Assembly: GCA_027886175.1 (NCBI GenBank)
Contig: JAJNNQ010000002.1
Location: 5,336,001-5,400,000, forward strand
Reading direction: 5' to 3'
Source of the DNA: Phylloscopus collybita
Lineage: Eukaryota; Chordata; Aves; Passeriformes; Phylloscopidae
DNA: 64,000 bases
Shown: positions 24,301 through 37,471 of the stretch, piece after piece
Numbering within the stretch: the stretch's first letter is position 1
Layout: every line of letters begins with the position of its first letter
Notes under the pieces: model-generated
The model's input: the letters and a program-made list of their open reading frames with translations, nothing else
The model's database searches: none
What the model was told of the DNA's origin: nothing
Translations under genes and position numbers: made by a program

Positions 24301-27300
24301 GGGAAATTAAACATGAGGTTTTTTTGTTCTCTCTACAACATTGTCAAGCACAGTAGAGTTTTTTATTATGGAACTCCTAGAATTCTTATGTACAGAGTAA
24401 AATCATGCAGCTGAGATACTGTCTCTAAAAACAAGCCAAAGCCCTGTGTCTGCTGGGAGGACATTTCTGTTCTCCTCTTCCCTTCTATTTAGGTTCTCAT
24501 ATGGTGTTAATCACCATGGTATCTTACAGCTTTGTAAAAATATAGTGCACCATATGTGATAAATCACTAATATTAAGAATGAGGATCCTGGAGCAAAATA
24601 CTCTTCCCAAATCTAAAGCAGAAGACGTGCAGTAATGGACATACCCAGACAAGCAGCCTGAGTAAAAGGAGCATGAATATAAGAGATGGGGTCAGGATCA
24701 TTCCTAAGGTGATAATATTTCATCCAGTCACTGCTTGTGAGTGTGAATGGCACTCTCACTCCTTTCTTCCCCAGCCTGTGCTCCAGCTCACTAAAGCAGA
24801 GGGACTATGTCCAAGCCATCTTCTGTTCCCTCCTTTGCACTGCAGACCAGTGCCTGCTTTGTAGTGTTCAGGATATCAATCAAAAGAAGGTAATTTGCCA
24901 AAAAACTCAAAGTAAGCTCGTGCATTTGTTGCTAATTAAGTGCACGCGTAATTACAATCCAAACATAAAGCAAAATGAGGGACTGTACTTCCATTGGAAA
25001 GAATGCACTAGGAGTGGTCATAAATTATCCCCCCAACTGGTAATCTCAGTTACATATTTTCTCATGTTTTTTTCATTTCCCACTTAGTTCCAGCCAGATC
25101 TGTTTTCTATTTATATTGTCAAGTGTCAACACATAAATAATTTTCTCTGTTGTATCCCTCACTACTACATTCTTTTTCTTGATAGAATAGCAGAAGTAAT
25201 TATATTTATAAATGGAATGCCTGTTTTGCCTAAGTACTGCATATAATTCCCTTCTGTAAGAGGGATTTTTATAATTCCTCTAAAAATGTCTTGGCAAGGA
25301 TCAACCCACCAGTTGGTAGTGTGGATCCAGCCTTTAGGAACAGAACTGGGGATTCTGATCCCTTTGGCCAACAGGCAGGAGGGCACCACAGAAAAAAAAA
25401 TGCCTTTGTTTGTTTTAGAGAATGATGCTGTTGAATATGTGCAGTTATTAAGTACCCAGAAAGCAAATTCACTGAGAATTTCTTCCCACCTGTGGATTCC
25501 TCTGTTCAGCACAGAATTATTTTGGCAACTGAAGAATTCTTCATTGTGGATGGCTGTGGGAAGATATTAATCCTGTTCTTCAAGTAAGATGCATTCACTG
25601 ATGTACTAGACCTGCTCCACCTCTACTGTTTCATATTGTGAGAGGAAATCAAAGGAATCCCAAGTGATGAGTAATCTCAAGTCATTCTTATCCCCTTTCT
25701 GCCTTTTTTCAGCTGCTTTCTGCAGACATGTTCAGATGTCCCTTGCTCAATAGGAGTAAAGCAGAGGGAGATCAGTTGTGAGCTCTGCATTAAGGAAGGT
25801 TCAGCTTTCCATCTCTGGGCACTCCTTGAGAAAACCTCACTCAAAATCATTGTATGTGGATGGCAGATCCCAGCCACAGACAGTTCACAGCTGTCTCACT
25901 GGATGGAACAGCCTCCTAGAGCTGATCTGCAGTACAGGAGGAGAAAATCAGGAGATGTTCTTACTGCTTCCTGCTGTCTGTATGTGCATGGGTGTTCTTT
26001 CATTATAGTTTCTCCAATATTTGCTCTGATTAAAGGTTATTCCAGGGCACCTACAAAGCAGTGAGCCATCCTGTTCCTACAGATGTGGCAAGCCTGAAGA
26101 ATGTTGTATTGGAGCATTCAAACCCTGTGTCCTCTGTGGTTTGGGAGCTGAAAATGTCTGTGTGGGAGAGATGTGGGTGATGTAAGACACGTCCTTGACC
26201 TTGGTGAAAAGAGTGACTGTACCTCTGGAGTCTCACAGGGTTTGAGGCACGACCCTGCAGAGTGGTTGGCATTTCCATGGGTACCTCAGCCAATGGAGGT
26301 TCCATTACTGAGTTTTCCCTCTCGTATGATCAGCAGAACCAAACACACGCTGCCCCTAGAGCTCAGCTGCTCCCGGTTTGGTCTCTTCAACACAAATCAG
26401 CTTGAACAGGGAGGTTTCACTGCCGCATCAGTGGCTTGGCAGCAGGCACTCTCACATCTCCATCCCTGCAGGAAGGGGTCCTGAGCTAGGAAGGCAGGGA
26501 TGTCACGTCCTCAGCCACTGCAGTGACATCAGGGAGGGCCGTGAGCCTGGGTCCCTGGAGAGCCGGGGCTGCCATGGCCTACTTTGTGCAGATGATTTGA
26601 GCGCGCTGGATCCTGCGCCTCCAACAGCGTCACTGCAGCAGTGTCAGCTACAGAATCCATCAAACTGGGAATGCTCCTGGGTGGTTAGCCCTGGCAGGCC
26701 GTGGCTCTATTCCTGTCCTCTTGGTAAGTCTGATTTAGCCCCTTTACAGCTCTGGCTCCGTAAGCTGCAGCCTCTGAAGCACAGAGAAACCCAAGTCCGT
26801 TTCCCACTCCCCTGTACATTTATTCAGAGGCCTCTCAGAAGTTTTGGACTGTAGTCTTTCCTTTTTCCCTGGGTACCCCCTCTAAAGGTTCATGTTTATT
26901 TAAGATTTAACTTTATAAGCAGTTTTCTTTCTCTCAGTATACACAGTTCAAATTTGGTCTGTTCCCTCAGCTTCTGCATTCAGCTGGTTTGACTGATTTA
27001 ATGTCGCTGATTTACCGGTATAATTTAGCTTGTCTGAAGGGAAGGAAGATTGATGTTGGCTGAAATAAAATTCTGAGACGCCTATGGAGTTTTATTGCCC
27101 TAGATTTTTTGATTGCTATTTATTCACAAAAGTGGGCAGAACTCTGACTTGAGATTTTTCAGGAATGCCTCCATTATGTCAGAGCTGCTAATTCTTTGAG
27201 TCAAGTCATTGTGGTTAGCCAATCTTGTTTTCTGTCTCTGTGGTAAGATTTTACATTCAGAAGACTAACCTCAATGCTCCCCCACAAAAGCAGGCAAGGA

Positions 27301-30300
27301 TGACAAAGCATTTCCTTCTTTGACCTCTGTACTTGAGTTTTGTAAAAAGATGAAATCTATCAAATCAGACTAAACATCAAATCACCTGCAAGAGAATGAA
27401 CAGGTCAAACCCTGTTCCTGTAGCAATATGGGGAACAAAAATGTACTGAAACATGTTTTTTAAAGTAATTTTTCTTCTAAAATAGTTTTTTTCCCCCAAA
27501 TTCATACTATGGACTGTGAAATTCTGTCATGCTTGTAAGTTACATGTGGTTATGTGTCACATCAGAGCAAACTTGAGGTTATTAGGATTTTCAAATTGTG
27601 CATACTTGTCTTGAATTTTCTGAATTTGTAATATTTTGGGGGGGAATAAGTGGAATATTCTGGTTTTGTTATATACCTGCTGGGATAGCACTGGGCTGGA
27701 TCTCTTCTGCTGTGACCAGGGCCACACTGCAGACCCTCAACACCTCCTCTTGACTCACACAGGGGCTGTGTCTCTCCTTCCAATTAGCAACATAATCACC
27801 CAGGAACTAAAGAACTCAGTCCCACCCAGATGCATCTGGAGCTGGTTTCATGAGTGAAAGATGTATAATATCAGCATTATGTCATATAAAAACCTCTGGC
27901 TTGTCACCATGAAATTCCCTTGTGCTCTCTGCATGTTACCCCTGGTGCTGTGCAAAGCAGCTGAAGCAAACTGATCATTTGAACCAGGCTTAGCTCCCTA
28001 CTTTAAATCCCAGGATTATGGGGATGGAGCAGGAGTATTCCCTGTGCTGGAGCTGCCTTCTAACTGGCCACTCTGCTGCCCTGGCACTCTCAGATCAGTG
28101 ACAGATCTGACCAAGGGACAGCAGGTGGGTGACCAAGGAACCTGCCACTTACAACTCTTTGCATGTGGTTGGAAGGATTGGTGACTGCACAATTCCCTCA
28201 AGCTGGAGCATTTCAAACAATAATAGCACAGTTTGGAAACTGCCTCTAATAGTGGAGGGACACTTTGTCACTGCTGCCACTTTGGCATCACAGAAGACTG
28301 ACCTGAATTCTTGATCTGGGCAGTCTGTTGATCTATAATCATAGTGATCCGTTAATTACTTGGCTTAATTACAGACAATTTATTATAATGAAAGGTTTAA
28401 CTATACCTACCTTTGTAAGTTTGCATGTTATTTTTCATTGAGGTAATTTTCGGGCATAAAAGATCCAGCATGCAATGCTTTAGAACAACCCATTCCACAA
28501 AGACTGGGGAGCTTTACTGGCAAATTCTCCATCCAGTATTCTCTGCTCAGGCAGTAAATATCAGAGCCATGAGAAACATCCTGTATTCTTCACACACACA
28601 CCCCACAGGGGACTAGAATCCCTCTCAATGCCGTTTTACCCATGCACTCATGACCTGGGCTTCCATAATTCCTCTTTGCTCTGATATTAGCACCAGGTAC
28701 ATCAGTACACCTACCTTTTCATGTAATCTCTGATAGAGAGATGCAGTTAGCAAATGGCATCAGGTATTAATGCAGAAGTGACCTTTTAATGTCATGCACA
28801 GATACACGAAGAAAGAGCTGCCACTGAAAACTTCTGATTAAAGATAAAAGTAGACAGCCTGTAAAAACATTAAGATAAAAAGTAAATCCATTTGCCCTGA
28901 GTTTCCCCTGCTATCCCACCTCCTACTCTAAATTGATGTTGTCAGCACTCATGATTTTATCACAAGTCTTGTGATGTTTGATGTTTCACTTACACTCCAG
29001 CTACTACAGTTGTGTAATGAGGTTAGAAACTCAGCTTTCCTCTTTCTTTAATTTAAAGTAAGTTTCTAGTCCTAATGGTTAGAGTATAAAGCTTGCAAGT
29101 GTGACCCAGGTGCACCTCAACAGCTCAAAAACCAGAAAGCACAGTAAAAGAGCTCCACATTTATCGTTTCACAGACAGGCTTGTGATTTTGAGGGTCAAA
29201 CTGTAGTTCTTGAACATTTGGAGCTGGCAGTAGCAGCTTGGGGAAAAAAGTGCTTAAACAAAGTCCCACACCATGTTGCATTTTCCAGGGAGGCATAGCA
29301 GTCATTATACCACAGTGATAATTCCCTTTTCAGACATGCACATTTTCTTGTTTAGTTTTATGCAGCATCTCAGGGCTCAGCCCCAGCCTGGCTGGTCTGG
29401 AGGGGATGGTCCTGGTGTGTAACAATTTGCCTGATGTTGGAGGGCTCAAAGTGCTCGTTGTGCTGACACAGAGGAGAGGTTTTGCAGCACTCCTTAGTCC
29501 CCACAGACCAGCAGGTTTGTGTGCAAAAACCTGTAAAACCAGGAATGTTCTGATTTCCAGTTTAGGAAGTTGATCTGCCTTTCGTAAAGCTCCATCAAGA
29601 AACCAGGAATACCCCACCCCTGCCAATCCAGCAACAAAGGGGCAAAGAACCAAACAAATGCAAGTATGGAAATACAGTAACATTGAAAACAGCTGGTTTG
29701 ATTTACAGTGCCCAGAATGTGCCAAATGCAGGTTTTGATGTACAGAACAAAAATACTCAGCTGTTGGTTTTGGAAAAACCAAGCTCCCAACAGCAACAAC
29801 TCAGATTTGAAGGAGACACCATATTTAAATGGAGTTCCAAATGATCAAAGACTTCCCAGTATATCACTAAAAGTATGAATTTTACCAAGAACTGGAGGGG
29901 TATCCAAAGCAATGGGCAGAGTCTGAGTGTGGTGTCGGCGCATTGGTCAAAACTCCTCTGCAGTCACAGACTGGTGGTGCCAAAGGTCCCTCTGTGCTTG
30001 CCCTAAATGATGGTGTAATCTGTTCTGGAGGTGACAAAATTACAAATAACTGACAAAACCTAATTGCAAAGAAAAGGTGAAAGTCCATGAGACTCAAATA
30101 CTACCTGAGTGTACAGAATAACAAGGGAGGTTTTATGTTCCACAAATATAAAAGGGTGCCAAACTAAAATTGGGTAACATTTTCAAAGAACTAAAGAAGC
30201 TCAACTGACTCTACACTGCCCCTTTATTAATTTTGTCCCTGAATTCAGCAGTTTTCCATGTGGTGATTTCCATGAGACTGACACTGCTTCTAAACTGCTT

Positions 30301-33300
30301 CCCCTGTAAAAAGCTGAAGAAACCATTATTGACTCTTGATCCCTTTGCTGAGTGTTTCAGAGGGCACACACAATTCTGTGTATCACAAACCTAAGGCCTA
30401 AGGCCTATGGACTTCCATTTTTTTATCTCTAATTTAAAGGGTTATGAAAAATCTCTGTCTTCCAAGAGGTGTGTTCTTCAGTCTTAGGAACTTCTAAATA
30501 ACTTTTAAAAGGCTATACAATACATTGGGAGAGTCAGCATCTTCCTTATATTAGTTTCTGTGAAGAGGAACTTCCTTTTTGATGTTTTCCAGCTTCTTTC
30601 TAGCTCTGTTATCTGTAATCACTTTTAAATACACCCAAATCCTCATCCCTGTACTGAAATGAACTGTCTCTTACTCTCACCTATGCAGGCCTGTGGTGCT
30701 GGCATAACAATGTCAGATTATTTTTGAAATCTAGAATGAGTAAGGTTTAAAAGTTTTTCCCACCTGTATTGTCCCTGCTTCCATGGCAGTCTGGCAGGAC
30801 TCCTGTTGCTGTGGCAAGACAATTTAATGCTGGTGGTTGTTTTTTAAATAACAGAAAGTGTGTAAGTTCCTTGTGGCACCTGTGTAGTTGGAGCTGTGTT
30901 CAAGCCATTGATCTGACTTTGAAACTCCACAAAATATGAATTAAAGTGCTGGTATTGCTGTCCTCTGAGCCTGTCTCCTCTTCTGCCTCACTAAGCATTA
31001 ATTACTGTGGTCTTTACACTCTGTTCTGCCCTTTTTCTTCTCTTTCCTCCTCCCCAGTCCCCACTGTCACTCCCAGTGGTTGGGGAGTCTTTCCATTAAA
31101 GCAATTCTGTTCATCTCCCAATAAAGGGCCATCAGCCAACACATTCTGGGCCTAAATTCATCTCATAAATATTGGTGAAGGCTTAAATAAATGCAGTCCT
31201 TCATTTAATGTACTAGATTTCAATGGAATTACATGGGGAATTAATTTGTCTCTGTTTGTAGTCTGAAAAACAATAAAATAGGGAAATGCTTAGAATCCAT
31301 GGTTCAGCTTTCCAAACAGGATGAAGGATGGTTCTGCCCATTCATCAAGACAGTAGCAGATTCCTGATGCTCATGCCTTTTCTATACAAACACACAATAA
31401 TTTAGGCCTTCCTGATACAAGGCCAGAAGGATCTCTAGGTGACAGCTGCCCTGTCTGTAATGTCATGTATTTCAGTATGTGTCTGAAACTCCTGCTACTT
31501 GTGACAACACCTATTTTGGGATGTTCCTGTCTTTGGATAATAAAAAGAGCTTTCATTTGTGTAGCATTTTACAAAGAGGTGCCAGCAGCAGCTCCAGGGG
31601 TCAGTCTGATGAGGTCCAGCAGAGTGTGAGCAGCTGGCCTGGTGTGTGCTGCTGTGTGTAGCCCTTGTTCACTCTCTGTGCCTTGTGCCTTGCTCTGTAC
31701 CGGAGCAAAAAGCTGAATATCAGGATATTCCTGTACAACTGGATGGGAAGTCACACAAGTAAAGGACTTGTGATGAACTTTTCAGCTAAAACTTCATACT
31801 TTTTTTTTTCTTATTCCATTTATTCATCTCCCATCTTTTCTGCCTGCATATTATACCTTGTTCTGTTTCTTTACCATCTTTCCCCCCGTTGCTCTGTGCC
31901 TTTTTCTTCCCAGATGAAACATGCCTCTTTTTTTCCATTGACTGCCCTTTGTAGGTTCTCTCCATATAGCTCATAATTTCCCTCCCTCACCTCCCCCACT
32001 CATCCCAACATCTTGGGCAGGAGTGATTGAAGGCATGGAGTCTGAAAGAGCAAACCAGTCTCTAGAGAGAGAAACACTGCAGATCATTATCTTTCTCTCT
32101 CTGTTAATGGAGAAACAGAAAATATGTGAAGTCAGCTGATAACATAATAAATGTGTGGATGAAAGTCCTTTTGCTGCAAGAGATGTCATAAATATAAGGT
32201 ACCTATAGGTATTTGATCTGAGCAAAGTCTTCCTTGACTCTCAGTATTCCCATTCTGGGTCCATGTGTAGCTGATGTCTGTAGGAACACACTGGAAATCC
32301 AGATCTGTACATTCATTAAATGACTGAGATTTTAGCATGGAAGGTGCAGGAGAGCATTTTTTCTCTTCCATAGTGGTCAGCACACAAATTCCAATAGTTT
32401 TTGTGGTTATTGATACCATGATAATACTGATCTGCCCAAGAACCTTTTGCTGCCTCTTCATGGAACAGTTAAGTCAGTCCTCACAGTGAAAAGTGCTTGA
32501 ACTGTAGTGTTACCATTTCAAATCATTTTCTAACTGCTCTCTGAAAATAGAAGAAAAAAAGGAACACAATAGTTGAGACCCCTTATAAAATCTTCCTGGA
32601 GGAGTCTAAGGATACTCACCATTGGTCTCAATGGAGCTTTCACACATCCTTGAAAGGAATTCATTAAGCTGGAAAAGCTGGCTAGAAACCAGTCTTCCTA
32701 TAATGTCTTCCATAACTTGCTCCAAGGGACACATTTATAGTCACTCAGCCATTTTTATAGATCTTGTGCAAGATGAAGGGCTGGGTCACAATTGCAAGAC
32801 TTTAATGAATAGATGTTTGTAACATGCCACAACCCAAATAATTTTTCAAGCATCTCAGCACTGCACAGTCTTTTCAGCCTGGACTTCCCCAAGGATATGG
32901 GATAGGATGATAGCTGCAGCCACTCACAGGGAGATAGGGACTGGTTTTGTTCCTTCTTCCACACTGACCCATTGAGGTGCAGAGAGAAAACATCCAGCAA
33001 CTGAAATTTCTACTCTTGATTTTGTTTCCTGAAGATTTGAAGATTTCAAATATTTCTTTTTATTCATACTAACTTCTCTGGGTACAGGTTTATATGGAAA
33101 CAGATTACAATAGGAAGGCTCCTCCAATTAACAAAACTTTACTGAAATTTTAAGTATCTGTCAGTCATGGCCAGATCTCAGGATAGCATTCTGCTTTTCA
33201 AAGAGCCCTGAGATCTTCTTCATGAACTCTGTTTAATTTTATAAGAATTGTCTGTCATTTCCACTCCACCAAATGCTGCCACTTTGGGGTGTGAAGCTCA

Positions 33301-34069
33301 CTGGAGTTTTCAAATAGGGTGATCTTTGATTACCAAATACAAATTCAGTCAGAAACTTCTTATCTGGAGGAAGCCCATATGAAGAACTAGCTCTCTTCCT
33401 GATTGTCCTTATCTTTCTGAGGAAACACAGCATATGAACACTGGACTTTTTTGCTGGACATTTTCCACCTGGCCACAAACACTGGAAGTCATGTCTTAGC
33501 ATGGCAAACCAAGTAGGTATTGCACAAAGAAACACTGAATGCATTTGTGTATTGCACCAGAACCAGCCTTGAGTCACCATATTGATACACAAAGGATCAG
33601 ATAGTAAACTTTTTATTAGCAGCCAGGAAATTCTTTTGAAAATTATTCTTTTTTTGACATGCCTACATATGGCCTGAAGGATGCTGGTACTGTTCTCCTT
33701 CTATCAAAATAGGATATAATGTGTGACTGTGTTCTAGAAAAGTGTTACCTTTTTTAACAGATTTATAATTTTTTAATGTCAGACCACCACAGAGCTTTCA
33801 AGCAATAGCTGCTGGCCAAAACTACATTAGGAAAGTGCACGTTCTGCTCCATTTCCCTCAAGGAAGGGGAGGCAGACATGGGCAATCTGGACTGGGAGGG
33901 CCAGAGCAGAGGTAAGGAGGCAGCCAGCTCCCCTGGCTCCTACTCTGCTCTTCCTGGGGCTGCTGCTGGGTTGATCCATGGCAGCTTCAAAGAGAGGTAA
34001 CAGAACCTCTCCTGGAATTAACAATCCCTTGCTTTCATGCCTGTGTCCATATGAAGTAATGCCTCCCTC

Positions 34070-34440
34070 TGCCCTCCTGGCTGGCTGCTAACTCAGATTC
34101 TGGGGGGCTTTGGGCAAGGAAGACTTCAAGATAGGGAAAAGAGACCCAAAAGAGGCTCCTTACCTAGGATGTTCCAAGGCTTTATTCTTGAAGGGGTTCC
34201 AGGGGCAAAGAGAATGAACAAGGAAGAACATGGGTTTATCTAGACCCTCTGTCCCAGGACAGAGAGCTGCCACTGAGCCAATTGGTCAAAGCTAGGGGGG
34301 AAGGTAGGGTCAAACTTACATAGTTACAGGCTTTGGGGTTCCTTTCGGGGTAAACCATCCCCAGAGGGATACAACATCCATATTTTAGGAAAAAGTTGCT
34401 TTACTGCAAGGCAGTAGCTCAGTGCAAGAGCTGAGCAGTG
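34070..34440 (-). mobile_element. probable endogenous retroviral LTR fragment, antisense
   Basis: Read on the minus strand, the segment has an LTR-like order: a CCAAT box (palindromic CCAATTGG at 34278-34285), a TATA-like TAGATAAACC (34242-34233), then AATAAA (34186-34181) about 50 bp further, followed by a U5-like stretch with GGTAAGGAGCC and pyrimidine-rich sequence to about 34075. No gag, pol or env coding sequence is visible beside it, so it is most likely a solo or broken LTR. I could not fix TG...CA ends or a target-site duplication, so the boundaries are soft. A degenerate promoter unrelated to retroviruses is the alternative. Confidence 0.45.
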
Positions 34441-34474
34441 CCTCAGCTTTCCAGGGCAGCTGTCGGGCTCTGTG

Positions 34475-34502
34475 CAGACAGACAGACAGACAGACAGACA
34501 GA
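34475..34502 (+). repeat. (CAGA)7 microsatellite
   Basis: Seven perfect CAGA units adjoin the GC-rich patch and LTR-like segment. Confidence 0.95.
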
Positions 34503-34568
34503 GGCTCCTTCTGCCCCGGCCTCTGGGCACCGAGCCCCGTGGCTCCTGCACTGGGGCTGCCCCCAGCC

Positions 34569-34712
34569 CGCCCGGCTCGGAGCAGGGGCAGGGTGAGCTC
34601 AGCTCTGCCCGCACCTGGCTGCGCTGACAGAGTTCAGAGCGGGGCTGGGAAGAGAAACAGGAGCAAAGCTGCGGGAGCATCTCTGCATCCACCTTGCGCT
34701 CCGAGCCGGGCG
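34569..34712. repeat. 15-bp GC-rich inverted repeat with 114-bp spacer
   Basis: CGCCCGGCTCGGAGC at 34569-34583 is the exact reverse complement of GCTCCGAGCCGGGCG at 34698-34712. The surrounding ~34.5-34.75 kb is a local GC-rich patch next to the LTR-like segment. It may be a structural remnant of the same mobile element or a separate foldback. Confidence 0.75.
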
Positions 34713-34956
34713 TGCCGGCCGGGATCCTGCCTCTGGGAGAGACACAGGGAGAGGCTCTGGAGCCTGCTGCTCCCACACTGCCCGCAGGAACTCAGCAGGA
34801 ACAACAGCTCTTGCAGAGTTTCTGCAGGCGGCCCATACACCCATTTCTTCCCGAAATGTCAATACAAAAGTAACAATGCAAAATACCAAAGGAGGGATAT
34901 TGTATTCTGCTGGATCCCAGCTATTCCGAGAAATGGGAAGCACAGTGGGATTTTTA

Positions 34957-34979
34957 TTTTTTTTTTTTTTTTTTTTTTT
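34957..34979 (+). repeat. T23 homopolymer
   Basis: Twenty-three T follow TTTTTA, possibly the reverse-strand polyA tail of a retrocopy extending rightwards. I did not recognise any gene in the following 300 bp on the minus strand. Confidence 0.85.
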
Positions 34980-36055
34980 GCCTCCTGAAGGGGAGATGGA
35001 GATGGAGACAATATGGTGGTGGGGAAACAATATTTATGGTGAATTAGCACTGCTGACAGACATACCTGGCACACAGGGCTGGTGGAGGCTGTTTCTTTCC
35101 ATCTGCAGGGGAAAGCAATGCACTGTAAAGCTCAGTGGCATTTTGAAATACTTGTAAAATCTGTGCAGCACAACCTGAAACTATTATTAACCAGTTAGTC
35201 ACAGTGCTGCTAATTGCAAGTCACCTCAGACCAGGGGAGCTGGGTAAGGAACTGAGCTCAGAAAAAATGACCATCTGCTTTAGGCCCCCATTAGTCATTG
35301 CTGAAATTAAGTGACTTGACTCCAGCAGGATGAGGCAGGACACCTTGGTTGGATATTTGGGCTTCACATGCAGAGAGCAAGTCAAAAAGCCAGTCTGCTC
35401 TCCTAGGGAAAGGAGATGTTGGGGGGATGTAGACAGTGCTAAATGCTGTGTTTGCCTTCACTCCCCTCCCTGAACTCACAACCTCCTCTCAGGGTTGCCC
35501 TGGACCCCTTTGGGATCTTGACCCTGGAGGAACTTCTGTTGGGCACCAAACTGACCTAGGCTCGCTCATTATTAAGAAACAGTCAGTGGTGCTGGGCTGA
35601 GCAGAGCCTGTAGTGCCCTTTTCCTGCTTCCTGTGGGCTGCCCAAACTGCTGTGAAAGAGATGGGCAGAGATTTCACCTCATCACTGGGTTTCTGTTAGC
35701 ATTTGTCAGTGTTTTCTGAGAGAGCCCTTCCAGTGATCTTTCAAGTTTTGTGTTGGGTCTGGCCTAAATCTGGGTCACAGGAGGGTTTAGGTGGGAGACT
35801 CACCAGGGCCCCTCAGGGATCAGGTAATGGTGGTGGTTAGGCAGTGCTCTCTTTGGCACTTCTGGAAATAAGGTCTCTAAATTCTGTCCAAATCCAGAGG
35901 TTAAGGAGCAGGGATAAACTCTGAGTATCCTTCTAAAAAAGGACTCAGTATATAAATTGCTCCTGCCCACAGACAGCCGCATTGTTTGGGTCTGTGGCAG
36001 AAGGAAGCCGGGTCAGGTGTTTCTTTTGTGCTCAGTGAAATGATATCTGTGAGCC

Positions 36056-36100
36056 TGAGGAGCTGGAAGGGATATCTGAGGTCACTGAGTTCAGCCCTTC
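36056..36100 (-). mobile_element. possible CR1 3'-end remnant, antisense
   Basis: GAGCTGGAAGGGATATCTGA followed by GGTCACTGAGTTCAGCCCTT resembles the reverse-complement CR1 3' end ('GGAAGGGACCT...AGTCCAACCC'). It is diverged and short, so the assignment is tentative. Confidence 0.4.
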
Positions 36101-37220
36101 ACTACTGCAGACAAACATGATGTAATCCTTTTCATTGCATGGGCAAACTTCCATTCTAAAAGTAGTTTTGCTTGTTTTCCTTTTTTTTTTTTTTTCTCCC
36201 CTTGCTTTGCTCTCCTGTCCTCCTGCAGTGAAGTTATGGCCAACCTTACTTTTAGTTTTTGACCTTGTGTTTATTCCCAGCTAGTTTTCCTTATACTTTA
36301 TACTTTCCTTATACTCTTATGTCTAGCCATTGGCTCCACATTTTTTGGTATTTCTGGTGAGTGGAAATGGAAGATGATGAAATCCACAGGAAGAGAGTTC
36401 AGTATCTCTATTTGTGCTTATTAACTACTCAGCCCTCTAGTGCTTGATTAGACAATTTCGAGATACAGACAAATGATAATTACATTGGTCACAATACATT
36501 TAACTGAACATCTGAAGTATCCATTAAAAAGAAAACCCTTCTAGAACGAGAACTTTTATTTTATTAAACGATTTAGAATTTAGTCATATGGCTCTTGGAG
36601 ATACTTATAGCTGAATTATAAAGTAGTTTATTTCACTTAGTGTCACTTTACATTTTACCCGTTGGAAGATCTGCAAAGTGTTTCACAAGGCAGAGATAAG
36701 TCCCCTGGAACCTTCCAATTCCATCTGAAAAACCTGAGCTCCTTTGCTCACCCTCTGTCTTAGCACATTCCAGCTACCAACAATGTCCCAGTCACCCAGA
36801 ACCCCCACCAGCAATCTGGCATCTCTTTGTTCTTCATCTCTGTCACATCAGACTTGGAGATGGTTTGAAGCCAGTTTTGTAGTGGAGGTAGGACAGAAAG
36901 GAAAGGCTTGGGAGCAAAATGATGCGGGTAGAAAAATGTTCTCAAGTGTGTGCAGGTGACTGTGGTTAAAAGGAAGTGTGAACATTTGCTGGCATGCCTA
37001 GCACAACAGAACACTGCAAGCCACCTTCCCTTGCGATACATTCAAGGCAATTTTATTCTGATTTTCTTTCCAAGTAAAATTTTAAACTTTCTGATCAGTT
37101 TAACACATTGGTCCCTGGGACATTCTGCTCAGTGCCTGTAGGACTGCTTCCTCCTCCTATCCATGCTCAAAGCTTGGCTCACCCCATCAGCTACAAAATA
37201 AAAGAACTTGGATGGGTCTA

Positions 37221-37398
37221 ATCAGCACGATGGATATTGACTCACAACAACAGGACCAGTTGGAATTTGTATCCATGCTCTATCAGCATGTACTGATTCA
37301 CAGTCACATGAAGCCAATTTGAATTTATATATATGCATCATCAGCACTGCATGTATTGGTTCACAAACACAGAACCGATTTGCAAATACATCCATAAC
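37221..37398 (+). repeat. diverged ~60-bp tandem repeat, three copies
   Basis: Copies start with ATCAGCA at 37221, 37282 and 37340. Each continues through a TGA/TGG-TTCACA-type block, a CCAATTTGAATTT-like block and an ATCCAT-like block. Spacings are 61 and 58 bp and the copies are considerably diverged, so this is an old duplication. Confidence 0.75.
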
Positions 37399-37414
37399 CC
37401 CAAGTGGCACATGG

Positions 37415-37471
37415 CCATTTGGATGTCTTGACTCCATTTGGATATCTCAGCTCCATTTGGATGTCTCCACT
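37415..37471 (+). repeat. 19-bp tandem repeat, three copies
   Basis: The unit CCATTTGGATGTCTTGACT occurs at 37415, 37434 and 37453 with a few substitutions. It lies immediately after the ~60-bp repeat array, indicating a slippage-prone locality. Confidence 0.9.
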
